25,998 nt of DNA from SSS58A sp041648155 (lineage in GTDB: Bacteria; Krumholzibacteriota; Krumholzibacteriia; Krumholzibacteriales; Krumholzibacteriaceae), in the NCBI GenBank assembly GCA_041648155.1, contig JBAZPL010000007.1, positions 1 through 25,998 of the forward strand, in the 5' to 3' direction. The notes beneath the pieces are model-generated. The model was not told the origin of the DNA. It searched no databases and saw nothing but the letters and a program-made list of their open reading frames with translations. Every line of letters starts with the position of its first letter. Position 1 is the stretch's first letter. This document shows, one piece after another, positions 15,601 to 22,306 of this stretch. Made by a program: the position numbers and the translations under genes.

Positions 15601-17212
15601 GGCGCGGCTGCTTCAGGACGCGCTCGAAGCGCGATCCCCCCTCAGCCGCGACCAGATCGTCAGCGACTCGGACCGCTTTCGAGCGCTCTGCAGACTCGCC
15701 TCCCTCATGCGGACGGCTCGCGATCAGGAAACGCTTCGGGCAACGATAGTCGAGACGGCCCGGCGGATCACCGCGATGGATCGCGCGGCGTTTCTCACGA
15801 AGGCCGAAGGCCACGATTCATTCCGCATCGCGGCAGCGAGCGGCGCTTTCACGGCGGGGAGCATGCTCGCCGACCGGAACATCGGCGCCGTTCTCTCCAT
15901 GGCGCTCCGGCTCGGATATCCGCTCGACGTCTCGCGCACGACGATTCCCGAGGGCAAGGTTCCCCCCGAATTTCTCGAGGAACACCCGCGCCTCATCTGC
16001 GTTCCGCTGCGTATTCAGGGCGAAGCGGTGGATTTCCTCTACCTCGACTCGACCCGGAGCTCCGCCCGGACGACGGACGAGGACCACAGCCTCCTTCTCT
16101 TCTTCAGCCAGGAAGCGGCCGCGGCCCTCGAAAAGATGCTCCTCGTCGAGAGGATCGATCATCTCGAAAAATCACGCTCCGTCGTGAAGAGCGCGATCGC
16201 GCGGCCCAAGGAACACGTCACGTTCCAGGATCTGATCGGCACGTCCGCCCCGATGCGGCACATCTACGAGCTCGTCGAGGGAATCAAGGACATGGACACG
16301 ACGGTCCTCCTCACGGGATCGAACGGAACGGGGAAGGATCTCATCGCCAAGACGATTCATTACGGCGGATGCCGCGCCGAAAGGCCGTTCGTTTCGCTCA
16401 ACTGCTCGGCGATTCCGGACGAGCTTCTCGAGAGCGAACTTTTCGGCCACGAGAAAGGGGCTTTCACGGGCGCGCACAAGCAGCGGATCGGTCATTTCGA
16501 ATCGGCGAACGGCGGGACGATCTTCCTCAACGAGATCGGCGACATGCCGCTGCGGCTCCAACCGAAACTCCTCCACGTCCTCGAGAACCAGAAGTTCTAC
16601 CGGCTCGGCGGAACGATCACGATCTCGACGAACGTTCGCATCATCACCGCGACGAACAAGGACCTCCTCGGCCTCGTGAGTGAGGGCAGGTTCCGCGAGG
16701 ACCTCTACTACCGGGTCAATATCTTTCCGATTCGCGTTCCCGATCTCAAGGAGCGCGCCGAAGACATCGAACCGCTCTGCAATCATTTCCTCTCGACCTT
16801 CTGCCGGCTTTACGGCATCCCCCAGAAAAAGATCTCCGCCGAGGCGATGTCGCTGTTCATTTCCTATGACTGGCCGGGAAACGTGCGTGAGCTCGAAAAT
16901 CTCATCAACCGGATCATCATTATCTCGAAGAAAGAGACGATTCTTCCTGAAGATCTGCCCGATTGCATCCTGAAGCGTCCCGAGAGCGCCCGGGCGGAGT
17001 CGCGCGCGACGATCGAGGAAACGATCGATACGCTTCTCGCGAACGTCGAACTTTCGACGGGAGACCCGATCCTTCCCCGGATCGAGGGGATGATCGTGAG
17101 CAAGGTCGTCGAGAAGATCGGCGATAAAACGAAAGCAGCCGCGGTCCTCGGCATATCGAAACCGACCGTCTACGCGAAGCTGAAAAAATATGGAAAGAAC
17201 AAGGGTTCATAA
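12674..17212 (+). CDS. Multi-domain sigma-54-dependent activator (pseudokinase, P-loop NTPase, TPR, GAF, AAA+, Fis-type HTH)
   Basis: The protein is 1512 residues; its ATG follows AGGGG. Order: residues ~1-235 resemble a protein-kinase fold with lost catalysis (HRDLKPEN replaced by FCNLNLES at 130-137, no DFG). Residues ~260-500 are a P-loop NTPase of STAND-like type (GVRGGGKT, 278-285; Walker B VIVDD, 328-332). TPRs run ~571-970 with clear YNNLGLVYRSLG-type units. A GAF domain spans ~1005-1160. The sigma-54 AAA+ domain (~1184-1410) has GSNGTGKD (1215-1222), GAFTGA (1262-1267, contacts sigma-54) and YDWPGNVREL. A Fis-type HTH closes the protein (~1470-1510). Walker B reads IFLNEIG, with Asn1286 where Asp is usual. 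It is cytoplasmic and probably integrates protein and small-molecule signals. The selenoprotein start lies inside its last codons. Targets are unknown; the -24/-12-like site at 287-302 is a candidate. Confidence 0.92.
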   Translation: MYGEKAKDALNARYSIRKTLGEYPPWHGYSVADSLSEREYLLFSVDTPPGVSLSIEDLRMRDYLFSRSGKLAPAVISLQQANGSLTFLLPYADIKPLVNALPRMKPDEAAEIMRTIMAYVLARIGEGLCFCNLNLESFYMAHDKPGILPVAYLLPGDCLRRMSADPPGLMSVPGAPFGDLRALGNVLSIFAPYLDHETAGRIKRLAVRLQSLARETTAAEFRSVLDELAGCAGEALPQGHFFPARLFQTPPPSAPVRAMKHAALKAREGEKQIVIVTGVRGGGKTHFLEFIAHRLMTEWGFRHGGIAGDLALYQDPADRETGYSHDFVIVDDHGDEPLLACHVVDCVCQAIERCNLVVLSGSADAPLLARHVREGVSKRAIEIREIELPAPGRRRDDRELGALGSGFLDALSGEERSVLGFLAVFGFEVPLSFLLGIFAPEENGIYTALQNLVARGLVKSRVETSSLAGGNLAIVYSPASGSAAREVLRNLPPERTESIHRSIARLLAEMRNAPSLYTFFHLVRSGAREEAALKGLEILRSFMKRKKLAALNCFNASYMDEKLDRALPVDTRFNLYLELGNHFSLTGSMERAECFFHRCREGIAREEEPARFRNLAVEAARRESEILEKRGEFLKAEKLLEKALDTHGEKLLSSERAKLYNDIAWIHYRLGAFDRSWEHCLVVHKLLDEKQNPAEIAQAYNLMGTINWNRSRYDDAILCYKRCLALREECGDEIGIAASYNNLGLVYRSLGLVAEALECFTKSMEIKKRHENLPGLAAAHLNLALVYLDLEQIKDAERSCITASRLAEEIGNQQLLAESYGTMGEIWFLQGNYEKAQSCYAKDLHLCDKTKSLRERAVVYRKLGDLNFALGKLPETKELLAQARSLNQKIGSRLETALLNLLEGKILLAEGKREDGRYKLEGASLELSLLGKKNAASAVAADIGNLYLEEGNEPLAREYLLRAMSLVAGGEQAPQQARLLQDALEARSPLSRDQIVSDSDRFRALCRLASLMRTARDQETLRATIVETARRITAMDRAAFLTKAEGHDSFRIAAASGAFTAGSMLADRNIGAVLSMALRLGYPLDVSRTTIPEGKVPPEFLEEHPRLICVPLRIQGEAVDFLYLDSTRSSARTTDEDHSLLLFFSQEAAAALEKMLLVERIDHLEKSRSVVKSAIARPKEHVTFQDLIGTSAPMRHIYELVEGIKDMDTTVLLTGSNGTGKDLIAKTIHYGGCRAERPFVSLNCSAIPDELLESELFGHEKGAFTGAHKQRIGHFESANGGTIFLNEIGDMPLRLQPKLLHVLENQKFYRLGGTITISTNVRIITATNKDLLGLVSEGRFREDLYYRVNIFPIRVPDLKERAEDIEPLCNHFLSTFCRLYGIPQKKISAEAMSLFISYDWPGNVRELENLINRIIIISKKETILPEDLPDCILKRPESARAESRATIEETIDTLLANVELSTGDPILPRIEGMIVSKVVEKIGDKTKAAAVLGISKPTVYAKLKKYGKNKGS

Positions 17213-18194
17213 ACGCTCGCCGCTTCTCGTCCCGGCGCTCGTGATCCTCGCCGCCCTTATCGCCGTCTATCTCCCCATTCGCTCGCGCATGGCGAGATCC
17301 GAGCGCTCGCGAGAGGCGCCCGCGCCGGGAACCGCGCTCAGCGTTTTCTTCACGAATCAGCTCGCCGGCTACCGCGAACCATGCGGCTGAAAGAAGAACA
17401 AGCAATGCGGGATGGCCCGGTGGGCTTCCCTCGTCGAAAAGAGGCGAATCGAGAGAGCGGTGCTCGTCATCGACGCCGGCGATTTTTCGCTGCCGGCGGA
17501 CACGAGGCAGCATGACCTGAAGGAACGCTACTTCTTCGAGGCGATGAAGCTCCTCCGGTACGACGCCGTCGGCATCGGCGAATTCGAGACGCGAGCCGGA
17601 ATCGAGGGGTGCCTCGCGGCCGCGAAACGCTACGGCCTCCCTCTCGTGAACTCGAACATCCTCGACCGTACCCTGAGAAAGCCCGTGGCCCCCGAATCGA
17701 TCGTCAGGGATATCGGAGGCTCCCGAACGCTCTTCGGCCGCAGGGACGCCGTGCGCGTCGGCATTTTTTCGGTCGTTCTGCCTTCTTTTATCTACCGTGA
17801 CGGCGCGGATGGCGCTCGGAGATACAACGTCATCGATCCGAAGCTCTCGGCGCTCGTGGCGGCGGCGAATCTGCGCACCCAGGGGTGCGATCTCGTCATC
17901 GCGGTGAGCCACCTCGGTTGGCAGAAAAGCCTCGAGCTCGCCCGGGAAGTGCCGGGGATAGACGTCGTCCTGAACGGGCATCGCGAGCACAAGAGAACGC
18001 ACGAGGAGCGCGTCGGCTCGACGGTCGTGGTCGATACGGGAGAGAAAGAATGGTCGTTCACCGAAGTGTCCGTGACATTCAACGGCGATTCGCTCGTCGT
18101 CAGCGCCGCGGACGTCTGCGGCGCGGCGCTGGCACTGCGCGAGGATCCGCGCCTCGCCGGGCTTCAGAAGAAATACGCCGAAGAGCTCAAATGA
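17190..18194 (+). CDS. UshA-like selenoprotein (in-frame UGA at 17388-17390 read as selenocysteine)
   Basis: One frame runs 17190-18194, interrupted only by TGA at 17388-17390; read through it gives 334 residues with Sec67. Residues ~11-30 form an N-terminal membrane anchor or signal. Then come FFTNQLAGYREPCG-U-KKNKQCG (C65, Sec67, C73), VLVIDAGD (GD at 97-98), VSHLGW and DVVLNGHREH. This is the metallophosphoesterase scaffold of UshA/5'-nucleotidases. It matches what I recall of the UshA-like (seleno)protein family, whose relatives have PCGC or PCGU before a Gly-rich motif. Canonical metal ligands are partly lost: NDxHG is NQLAG, and GNHE is GIGE. A SECIS-like hairpin follows the UGA. The start overlaps the activator gene by 23 nt with a weak Shine-Dalgarno. 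A simple nonsense pseudogene is less likely because both halves are intact and the frame is preserved. The reaction is unknown; redox chemistry is inferred. Confidence 0.85.
17409..17430 (+). promoter_or_regulatory. Bacterial SECIS-like hairpin
   Basis: It starts 18 nt after the UGA. GGGA (17409-17412) pairs with UCCC (17427-17430). A U-U mismatch, one G-C pair and a bulged G follow, then CCC (17416-17418) pairs with GGG (17422-17424) around a GGU loop (17419-17421). A bulged stem with GU in the apical loop about 28 nt after the UGA matches the layout that SelB recognises in fdhF-type bacterial SECIS elements. Folding was done by eye. Confidence 0.65.
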
Positions 18195-18203
18195 CAAAAA
18201 GAC

Positions 18204-18278
18204 TGGTGGGGACTGTAGGATTTGAACCTACGACTTCTATCGTGTGAGGATAGCACTCTACCGCTGAGTTAAGCCCCC
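18204..18278 (-). tRNA. tRNA-Val (anticodon CAC), CCA end encoded
   Basis: Minus strand: acceptor GGGGGCT pairs with AGTCCCC (one G-U pair). The D arm is CTCAGCGGTAGAG. The anticodon stem CTATC/GATAG encloses loop CTCACAC, giving anticodon CAC (Val, codon GUG). The T arm GTAGG-TTCAAAT-CCTAC is canonical, and the discriminator A is followed by a genomic CCA. The variable region is short (class I). All arms pair, so the tRNA looks functional. It starts 9 nt beyond the stop of the plus-strand selenoprotein gene. Confidence 0.96.
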
Positions 18279-18289
18279 ACGTATACGGG

Positions 18290-18318
18290 ATAGTATAAAA
18301 CCCGACGCTTAATTGCAA
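18290..18318 (-). promoter_or_regulatory. Promoter of tRNA-Val
   Basis: Minus strand: TTGCAA (18318-18313), 17-nt spacer, TACTAT (18295-18290); an overlapping TATACT (18297-18292) is an alternative -10. It lies just upstream of the tRNA 5' end and overlaps the last codons of the DUF2007 gene. Confidence 0.45.
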
Positions 18319-18602
18319 GCCCCGGCATCGTCAGGATCTTCGGGCTCGCCGTCTCTCTCCCTCTCTTCGTTCTCCCTCATGAGGGCCTTCGCCGCCTCGA
18401 GGTCGCTCTCCTTGACGAAAAGCTTCACCTGTCCGAGGCCGTCGACCGTGAACGGCAGGATGTTCGGAGTAACGCCCGTGCGGACAGCCACTTCGATTCC
18501 TTCGGACTCGAGCATCCCCTTGAGAACCTGGGCTTCGAAATCCCCCTGCACCTTCGCGAGCTCGACGAGCTTCCCGTCCCGCTCCTCTTTGGAATTCTCC
18601 AT
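18309..18602 (-). CDS. DUF2007-type putative signal-transducing protein
   Basis: The protein is 97 residues, with an ATG preceded by GGGAGG at good spacing. ELAKVQGDFEAQVLKGMLESEGIEV, then a beta-strand-rich part and QVKLFVKESDLEAAKALM, is the typical DUF2007 layout: a small ferredoxin-like or PII-like alpha/beta domain (~residues 13-80). The tail is acidic and disordered. It is cytoplasmic with no catalytic motif. The family is described only as putative signal transducers. It lies 74 nt downstream of the AIR-synthase-like gene on the same strand and may be co-transcribed under the TPP riboswitch. That gap contains two copies of GCCGGGAGG, the second being the Shine-Dalgarno. Confidence 0.8.
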   Translation of the reverse strand: MENSKEERDGKLVELAKVQGDFEAQVLKGMLESEGIEVAVRTGVTPNILPFTVDGLGQVKLFVKESDLEAAKALMRENEERERDGEPEDPDDAGACN

Positions 18603-18676
18603 CGTTTTCCTCCCGGCCTTATGATAATACTACCTCCCGGCATGAACGACGAGCGCTTTTTCGACCGCCCCGAGGA

Positions 18677-19717
18677 TTACCCTCCCAGCTCGGCGGCGAG
18701 CTTCCAGTATGGATCGGTTACCGGATGCTCCAGCTCCGTCGCCGCGCCCCCCCGGATTACCCTCAATCCTTCCTTTTCCGGAACTATCTCGCCGCAGCTC
18801 GCGCTCGAAATGCCTTCCGCCGCGAGGGCGGCCACGAGCTCGTCGGCGTCGCGGCCGTCGACGGCGACGATGAGCGTTCCCTCGCTGATCGAACAGAAGG
18901 GATCGAAGCCGAAGATCTCGGCGGTCTTCTTCACGACCGGCTGGACCGGTATCAGATCCTGTTCGACCCGCATTCCATATGCCCCCGCCCGCGCCATCTC
19001 GTAGAGCCCGCCCCAGATGCCGCACTCGGTCGCGTCATGCATGACGTGAACTCCCTTAAACGTCCGCGCGATCGCGCACTCGTCGAGAACGCTCATCTGC
19101 GTGAACATGGCGGCGGCTTCCTTCTGGAAGGCTTCCCCTCCCGCTTCGACGAATTTCTGCGGGAACAGCGCGGCGAGGAGACCCGTCGTCTCTATCGCCG
19201 GTCCCTTCGTTATCAAGATCTCGTCCCCGATTTTCGCCCGGTGGGGACCCCGCAAATGCTTCTCTTCGCCTATCGCGATCGCCGTCGCCCCGCCGACCAT
19301 CGGATAGTTGCATCCGGTGTACCGCGCGGTATGCCCCGTGACGACGCTGATTCCATATCGCCGCGCTTCCTCGTGCACGGCGCTCCACAGTTCCTCGAGC
19401 TGCTCCTCGGTCGTTTCAGGCGGAAGGTTGAGATCGATCGTGAGGTACTTCGGCGTGAGCCCGGAGACGGCCACGTCGCAGAATATGATGTGAAAGCCGA
19501 ACCAGGCCGCGCGCGCGAATCCGAGCGACGGAACGATGAAGAACGGATCGGTCGACAGCGCCATGACCTCGTCGCCGATTCTGATGACACCGTAGTCGAC
19601 GCCGTGACGCGGACCGATCACGACATTATCATCTTGGGCGCCGAGACGGGGGTAGATGACGCGGTCGAAAAACTCCGGATGGATCTTGCCGAGATCGGGC
19701 AATTTCAGAGCGTTCAT
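18677..19717 (-). CDS. AIR-synthase/HypE-like ATP-dependent protein under TPP riboswitch control
   Basis: The protein is 346 residues; its ATG at 19717 follows GGAGGGAGG, which is also the 3' end of the riboswitch. The fold is the PurM/HypE/ThiL/SelD superfamily: STDPFF (D57), FCDVAVSGLTPKYLTIDL (D81) and VTGHTARY (128-133) correspond to the ATP/Mg-binding N-terminal domain. MHDATECGIWGGLYEMA matches the C-terminal domain motif HD(V/A)TxGG. It is not the hydrogenase HypE, because the C-terminal PRIC-type Cys is absent (it ends LAAELGG). It is not SelD, because the N-terminal (C/U)GC motif is absent. TPP control suggests a thiamine role, perhaps a ThiL-type phosphokinase substitute; this is inference. 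The gene is the first of a probable unit with the DUF2007 gene. Confidence 0.85.
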   Translation of the reverse strand: MNALKLPDLGKIHPEFFDRVIYPRLGAQDDNVVIGPRHGVDYGVIRIGDEVMALSTDPFFIVPSLGFARAAWFGFHIIFCDVAVSGLTPKYLTIDLNLPPETTEEQLEELWSAVHEEARRYGISVVTGHTARYTGCNYPMVGGATAIAIGEEKHLRGPHRAKIGDEILITKGPAIETTGLLAALFPQKFVEAGGEAFQKEAAAMFTQMSVLDECAIARTFKGVHVMHDATECGIWGGLYEMARAGAYGMRVEQDLIPVQPVVKKTAEIFGFDPFCSISEGTLIVAVDGRDADELVAALAAEGISSASCGEIVPEKEGLRVIRGGAATELEHPVTDPYWKLAAELGG

Positions 19718-19722
19718 GGGTC

Positions 19723-19828
19723 CTCCCTCCGCAGGTTCTAACCTGATCAGGTTCAACGGGTCCCTGAATCTCCTCCAGGTTCTCAGCCCCGGCCGGATCG
19801 ATCGCCGCGAGGGGCTCCCCGAATAGTG
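19723..19828 (-). promoter_or_regulatory. TPP riboswitch (THI element)
   Basis: On the minus strand the conserved blocks appear in order: CGGGGAGCC, GGGGCTGAGA, GGGACCC, TTGAACCTGATCAGGTTAGA, ACCTGCGGAGGGA. These are the thiamine-pyrophosphate aptamer signatures, with a variable stem of ordinary size. The 3' block contains the Shine-Dalgarno of the AIR-synthase-like gene, 6-12 nt from its ATG. Ligand binding probably hides the ribosome site and represses translation. Confidence 0.95.
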
Positions 19829-19850
19829 GTCGTTCATCGTTGCTGCCGCA

Positions 19851-19879
19851 AGTATCCGCGAGAATGCGCCGGCTGTCAA
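19851..19879 (-). promoter_or_regulatory. Promoter of the TPP-riboswitch transcript
   Basis: Minus strand: consensus TTGACA (19879-19874), 17-nt spacer, GATACT (19856-19851). Transcription would start about 15 nt before the aptamer. Confidence 0.65.
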
Positions 19880-19961
19880 GTCGCGAGCGTGCCGGCCGCG
19901 CGCGGATACGATGAAGCATACGACTGCTTCAACGGAGTCCCGCGGATATCCTCGTTTTCCC

Positions 19962-19990
19962 TTGTCCTCGCCCTTTGCGGACCCTATACT
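19962..19990 (+). promoter_or_regulatory. Promoter of trxB-fabL
   Basis: TTGTCC (19962-19967), 17-nt spacer, TATACT (19985-19990), giving a leader of about 25 nt to the trxB ATG at 20021, with GGGAGGGA in between. It is divergent from the riboswitch promoter. Confidence 0.6.
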
Positions 19991-20020
19991 CCGAAGCTCA
20001 GACTCACGGGAGGGATTTCC

Positions 20021-20953
20021 ATGTACGACGTCACCATCATCGGATCGGGTCCCGCGGGCCTCACCGCGGCAATCTATACGCGCCGCGCCGAGCTCGCGAC
20101 GCTCGTCGTCTCGGGCGCGCAGCCCGGCGGACAGCTCACGATCACGTCCGCCGTCGATAATTTCCCCGGATTCCCCGACGGCATCGAGGGTCCCGAGCTC
20201 ATGGAACGCATGCGCGCGCAGGCCGCGAAATTCGGCGCCGAATTCGACCTCGGAGAGGTCACGGCGATCGATCTCGAAACGAAACCGTTCACAATCGCGA
20301 TCGGGAAAAGGGCCGTCGAGACGCGCGCCATCATCGTCGCGACGGGCTCCGCGTGCCGCTGGCTCGGGCTCGAATCGGAGATGAAGCTCCGCGGCAAGGG
20401 AGTTTCGGCGTGCGCGACATGCGACGGATTTTTCTTCACGGGCAAACACGTCGCCGTCCTGGGAGGCGGGGACGCGGCGATCGAGGAGGCGACGTTCCTC
20501 ACGAGATTCGCGAGCCGGGTGACCATCGTTCACCGGCGCGAGGAGCTCCGCGCATCGAAGGCGATGCAAAAGCGGGCGCTCGACAACCCGAAAATCGATT
20601 TTGAATGGAATTCGACCGTCGAGGACATGCTCGATCCGGCGCAGAACAAAGTCACCGCGCTCGTCCTCAAGAACGTCAAGACCGGCGAAACGAAAGAGCT
20701 TCCCGTCGACGGCATCTTCGTCGCGATCGGCCACGAGCCCGCGACGCGCCTGTTCAGGGGAAAGATCGACCTCGACGAAAAGGGCTACATCGTGACCCGC
20801 GGGACGCGCACGTCGGTAGAGGGCGTCTTCGCCGCGGGAGACGTGCAGGATCCGCGCTATCGCCAGGCGGTCTCGGCCGCGGGAAGCGGATGTCAGGCGG
20901 CGATCGAAGCGCTCAAGTTCCTCACAGGCGAGGACGCGCTGCCGGGCTGGTGA
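20021..20953 (+). CDS. trxB: Thioredoxin reductase (FAD/NADPH)
   Basis: The protein is 310 residues, of normal length for low-molecular-weight TrxR. It has FAD-binding GSGPAGLTAA (8-17), ATGS (107-110), redox-active C131-A-T-C134, NADPH-binding GGGDAAIEEA (148-157) with HRRxxxR (171-177), and FAD-contacting AAGDV (271-275). GGGAGGGA (20008-20015) sets the start at 20021; the open frame upstream is non-coding in character. The HRRxxxR motif supports NADPH preference. It reduces thioredoxin and so supports ribonucleotide reductase and stress repair. It forms a two-gene unit with fabL, whose ATG is 5 nt after its stop. It may also supply reducing power to the Sec protein nearby, but this is speculative. 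Confidence 0.95.
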   Translation: MYDVTIIGSGPAGLTAAIYTRRAELATLVVSGAQPGGQLTITSAVDNFPGFPDGIEGPELMERMRAQAAKFGAEFDLGEVTAIDLETKPFTIAIGKRAVETRAIIVATGSACRWLGLESEMKLRGKGVSACATCDGFFFTGKHVAVLGGGDAAIEEATFLTRFASRVTIVHRREELRASKAMQKRALDNPKIDFEWNSTVEDMLDPAQNKVTALVLKNVKTGETKELPVDGIFVAIGHEPATRLFRGKIDLDEKGYIVTRGTRTSVEGVFAAGDVQDPRYRQAVSAAGSGCQAAIEALKFLTGEDALPGW

Positions 20954-20958
20954 ATCGT

Positions 20959-21708
20959 ATGGAACAATTTGCGGGAAAACGAGCTCTCGTCACGGGAGGC
21001 TCCCGCGGCATCGGTCGCGCGATCGCCCTCAGGCTCGCGGTCCTCGGCGCCGACGTCGCCGTCAATTACGTGAAGAACAATCAGGCCGCCGAAGAAACGG
21101 TTCTCGCGATCGAGCGGCTCGGCCGGCGGGCGCTGCGGGTGAAAGCGGACGTCTCGGAACCGAAAGAGGTGAAACACCTCTTCGCGGCCGTGAAGGAGGC
21201 GTTCGGCGGGCTCGACATCTTCGTCTCGAACGCCGTTTCAGGCGTTCTCGGCCCCGCGACCCGCATCGGGAAATTCGGCTGGGACCTCGCCCTCAACGCG
21301 AACGCCCGCGCGTTCCTGCTCGGCGCGCAGGAAGCGGTGAAGCTCTTTCCCGAATCGGGAGGGAAGATCGTCGCGGTTTCGTCGATCGGGAGCTTCTCGT
21401 GCCTGCCCGGCTACGCCGCGGTGGGCGCGAGCAAGGCGGCTCTCGAAACGCTTGTCCGGTATTTCGCGAAGGAGCTCGCCCCGCGCGGTATCAACGTGAA
21501 CGCCGTCTCCGGCGGACCCGTCGACACCGCGGCGCTCGACTATTTTCCCGAAAAGGAAAAGCTCCTCGAGGCGTGGAAGGATCGAACGCCCGCCGGCCGT
21601 ATCGCGAAACCCGAAGAGATCGCCGCGGTAGCCGTGTTTCTTCTCTCGGACGAGGCCTCCTGGATCCAGGGACAGACGATCGTCGTCGACGGCGGCCTCA
21701 CGCTGTAG
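20959..21708 (+). CDS. fabL: Enoyl-[acyl-carrier-protein] reductase III (FabL-type SDR)
   Basis: The 249-residue short-chain dehydrogenase/reductase has TGGSRGIG cofactor loop (12-19), SNAVSGVLGP (90-99), Y152-x6-K159 and NAVSGGPVDTAALDYFP (181-197), then GQTIVVDGG near the end. The NAxSGVL and VSGGxxDTxAL stretches match Bacillus FabL closely and separate it from FabG and FabI. It reduces the enoyl-ACP double bond with NADPH in fatty acid elongation. The ATG at 20959 lies 5 nt after the trxB stop; an in-frame GTG at 20950 that overlaps the stop is an alternative start. Its stop is 3 nt from that of the convergent ferritin-like gene. A different SDR substrate cannot be excluded. Confidence 0.82.
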   Translation: MEQFAGKRALVTGGSRGIGRAIALRLAVLGADVAVNYVKNNQAAEETVLAIERLGRRALRVKADVSEPKEVKHLFAAVKEAFGGLDIFVSNAVSGVLGPATRIGKFGWDLALNANARAFLLGAQEAVKLFPESGGKIVAVSSIGSFSCLPGYAAVGASKAALETLVRYFAKELAPRGINVNAVSGGPVDTAALDYFPEKEKLLEAWKDRTPAGRIAKPEEIAAVAVFLLSDEASWIQGQTIVVDGGLTL

Positions 21709-21711
21709 CGC

Positions 21712-22233
21712 TCACGCGCCGTCCAGATGCCGTCCCCCCTTGCGCTCCATCCACCCCTCCGGATCGGTGAAATACTCGAGCGTATCCTCGAGCGAGAGCC
21801 GGTGCTCGCGCTCCATCGCCGCGAGCAGGGTGAAAAACCGCTTCTCGGCCTTGTCCTTGGCCTGCTCGGCGAGCTTCTCGTAGAAGTTCTCCCCTTTGTG
21901 CTCGAAATCGATCGCCGTCTTGACCGCCGCTATGTCGTCGTCGTCGTTCTCGGGGGAATTCGTCGCCTCTTTCACGAGACGGCCGAGCGCCTCCGTGACC
22001 CGCGTCGGGATTTCGATCGAGAACCCATCGGGCCACTTATTGCGCTCTTCGAGCTTTTTGTGGAGCTCAACGAGCCGCTTGTAGTGCTCGTTCTCGTCGG
22101 CCGCGATCGATTCGAACATCTGCCTGCCGAGAGCGTCCTTCGTGCGCTTCGCGTGCGCCAGATAGAAATCGCGTTCCTTCTCCTCGTTCGAGAGCGCGAG
22201 CTTGAGAGCTTCGAGCTTATTCGTGCCATCCAT
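21712..22233 (-). CDS. Ferritin-like/rubrerythrin-type diiron protein A
   Basis: The 173-residue four-helix protein has two ExxH motifs (E47-N-E-H50 and E141-R-E-H144) and extra acidic helix positions (around E17-E20 and E111-E115), the ligand set of a diiron ferritin-like domain. No C-terminal rubredoxin CxxC pair is present, so it is not a full rubrerythrin. An ND-DDD acidic loop separates the helix pairs. The ATG at 22233 is chosen for its GGGAGG site 9 nt upstream, ahead of a longer open frame. It likely acts in peroxide or oxygen protection or iron handling, which cannot be resolved from sequence. It is divergent from a second ferritin-like gene, with a shared palindrome between them. 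Confidence 0.85.
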   Translation of the reverse strand: MDGTNKLEALKLALSNEEKERDFYLAHAKRTKDALGRQMFESIAADENEHYKRLVELHKKLEERNKWPDGFSIEIPTRVTEALGRLVKEATNSPENDDDDIAAVKTAIDFEHKGENFYEKLAEQAKDKAEKRFFTLLAAMEREHRLSLEDTLEYFTDPEGWMERKGGRHLDGA

Positions 22234-22292
22234 TTCGATGAACCTCCCTGGCTTCCTTCCTTGACACGCGGGGGCGCGACAGCCTATTATCA

Positions 22293-22306
22293 ATAAGAAT
22301 TCTTAT
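22293..22306. promoter_or_regulatory. Perfect 14-bp palindrome between divergent ferritin-like genes
   Basis: ATAAGAATTCTTAT lies in the AT-rich 149-bp gap, 60 bp before one start and 76 bp before the other. The location and symmetry suit a dimeric repressor such as a PerR/Fur relative, but it does not match either consensus fully. A TAAAGT (22346-22351) could be a -10 for the rightward gene, without a clear -35. Confidence 0.4.

Noticed and set aside
17412..18194. Separate gene starting at the ATG at 17412
   Set aside because: It is in frame with the upstream half, lacks a ribosome site, lies inside the SECIS-like hairpin and would lose the N-terminal motif strand of the fold. Read-through at the UGA explains both halves.
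18677..19717. SelD (selenophosphate synthetase) as the identity of the AIR-synthase-like gene, tempting next to a selenoprotein
   Set aside because: The N-terminal (C/U)GC-x-x-K motif of SelD is absent, and the gene is under a TPP riboswitch.
18677..19717. Hydrogenase maturation factor HypE
   Set aside because: The C-terminal Cys that carries the carbamoyl/cyano group is missing, and no hydrogenase genes are present.
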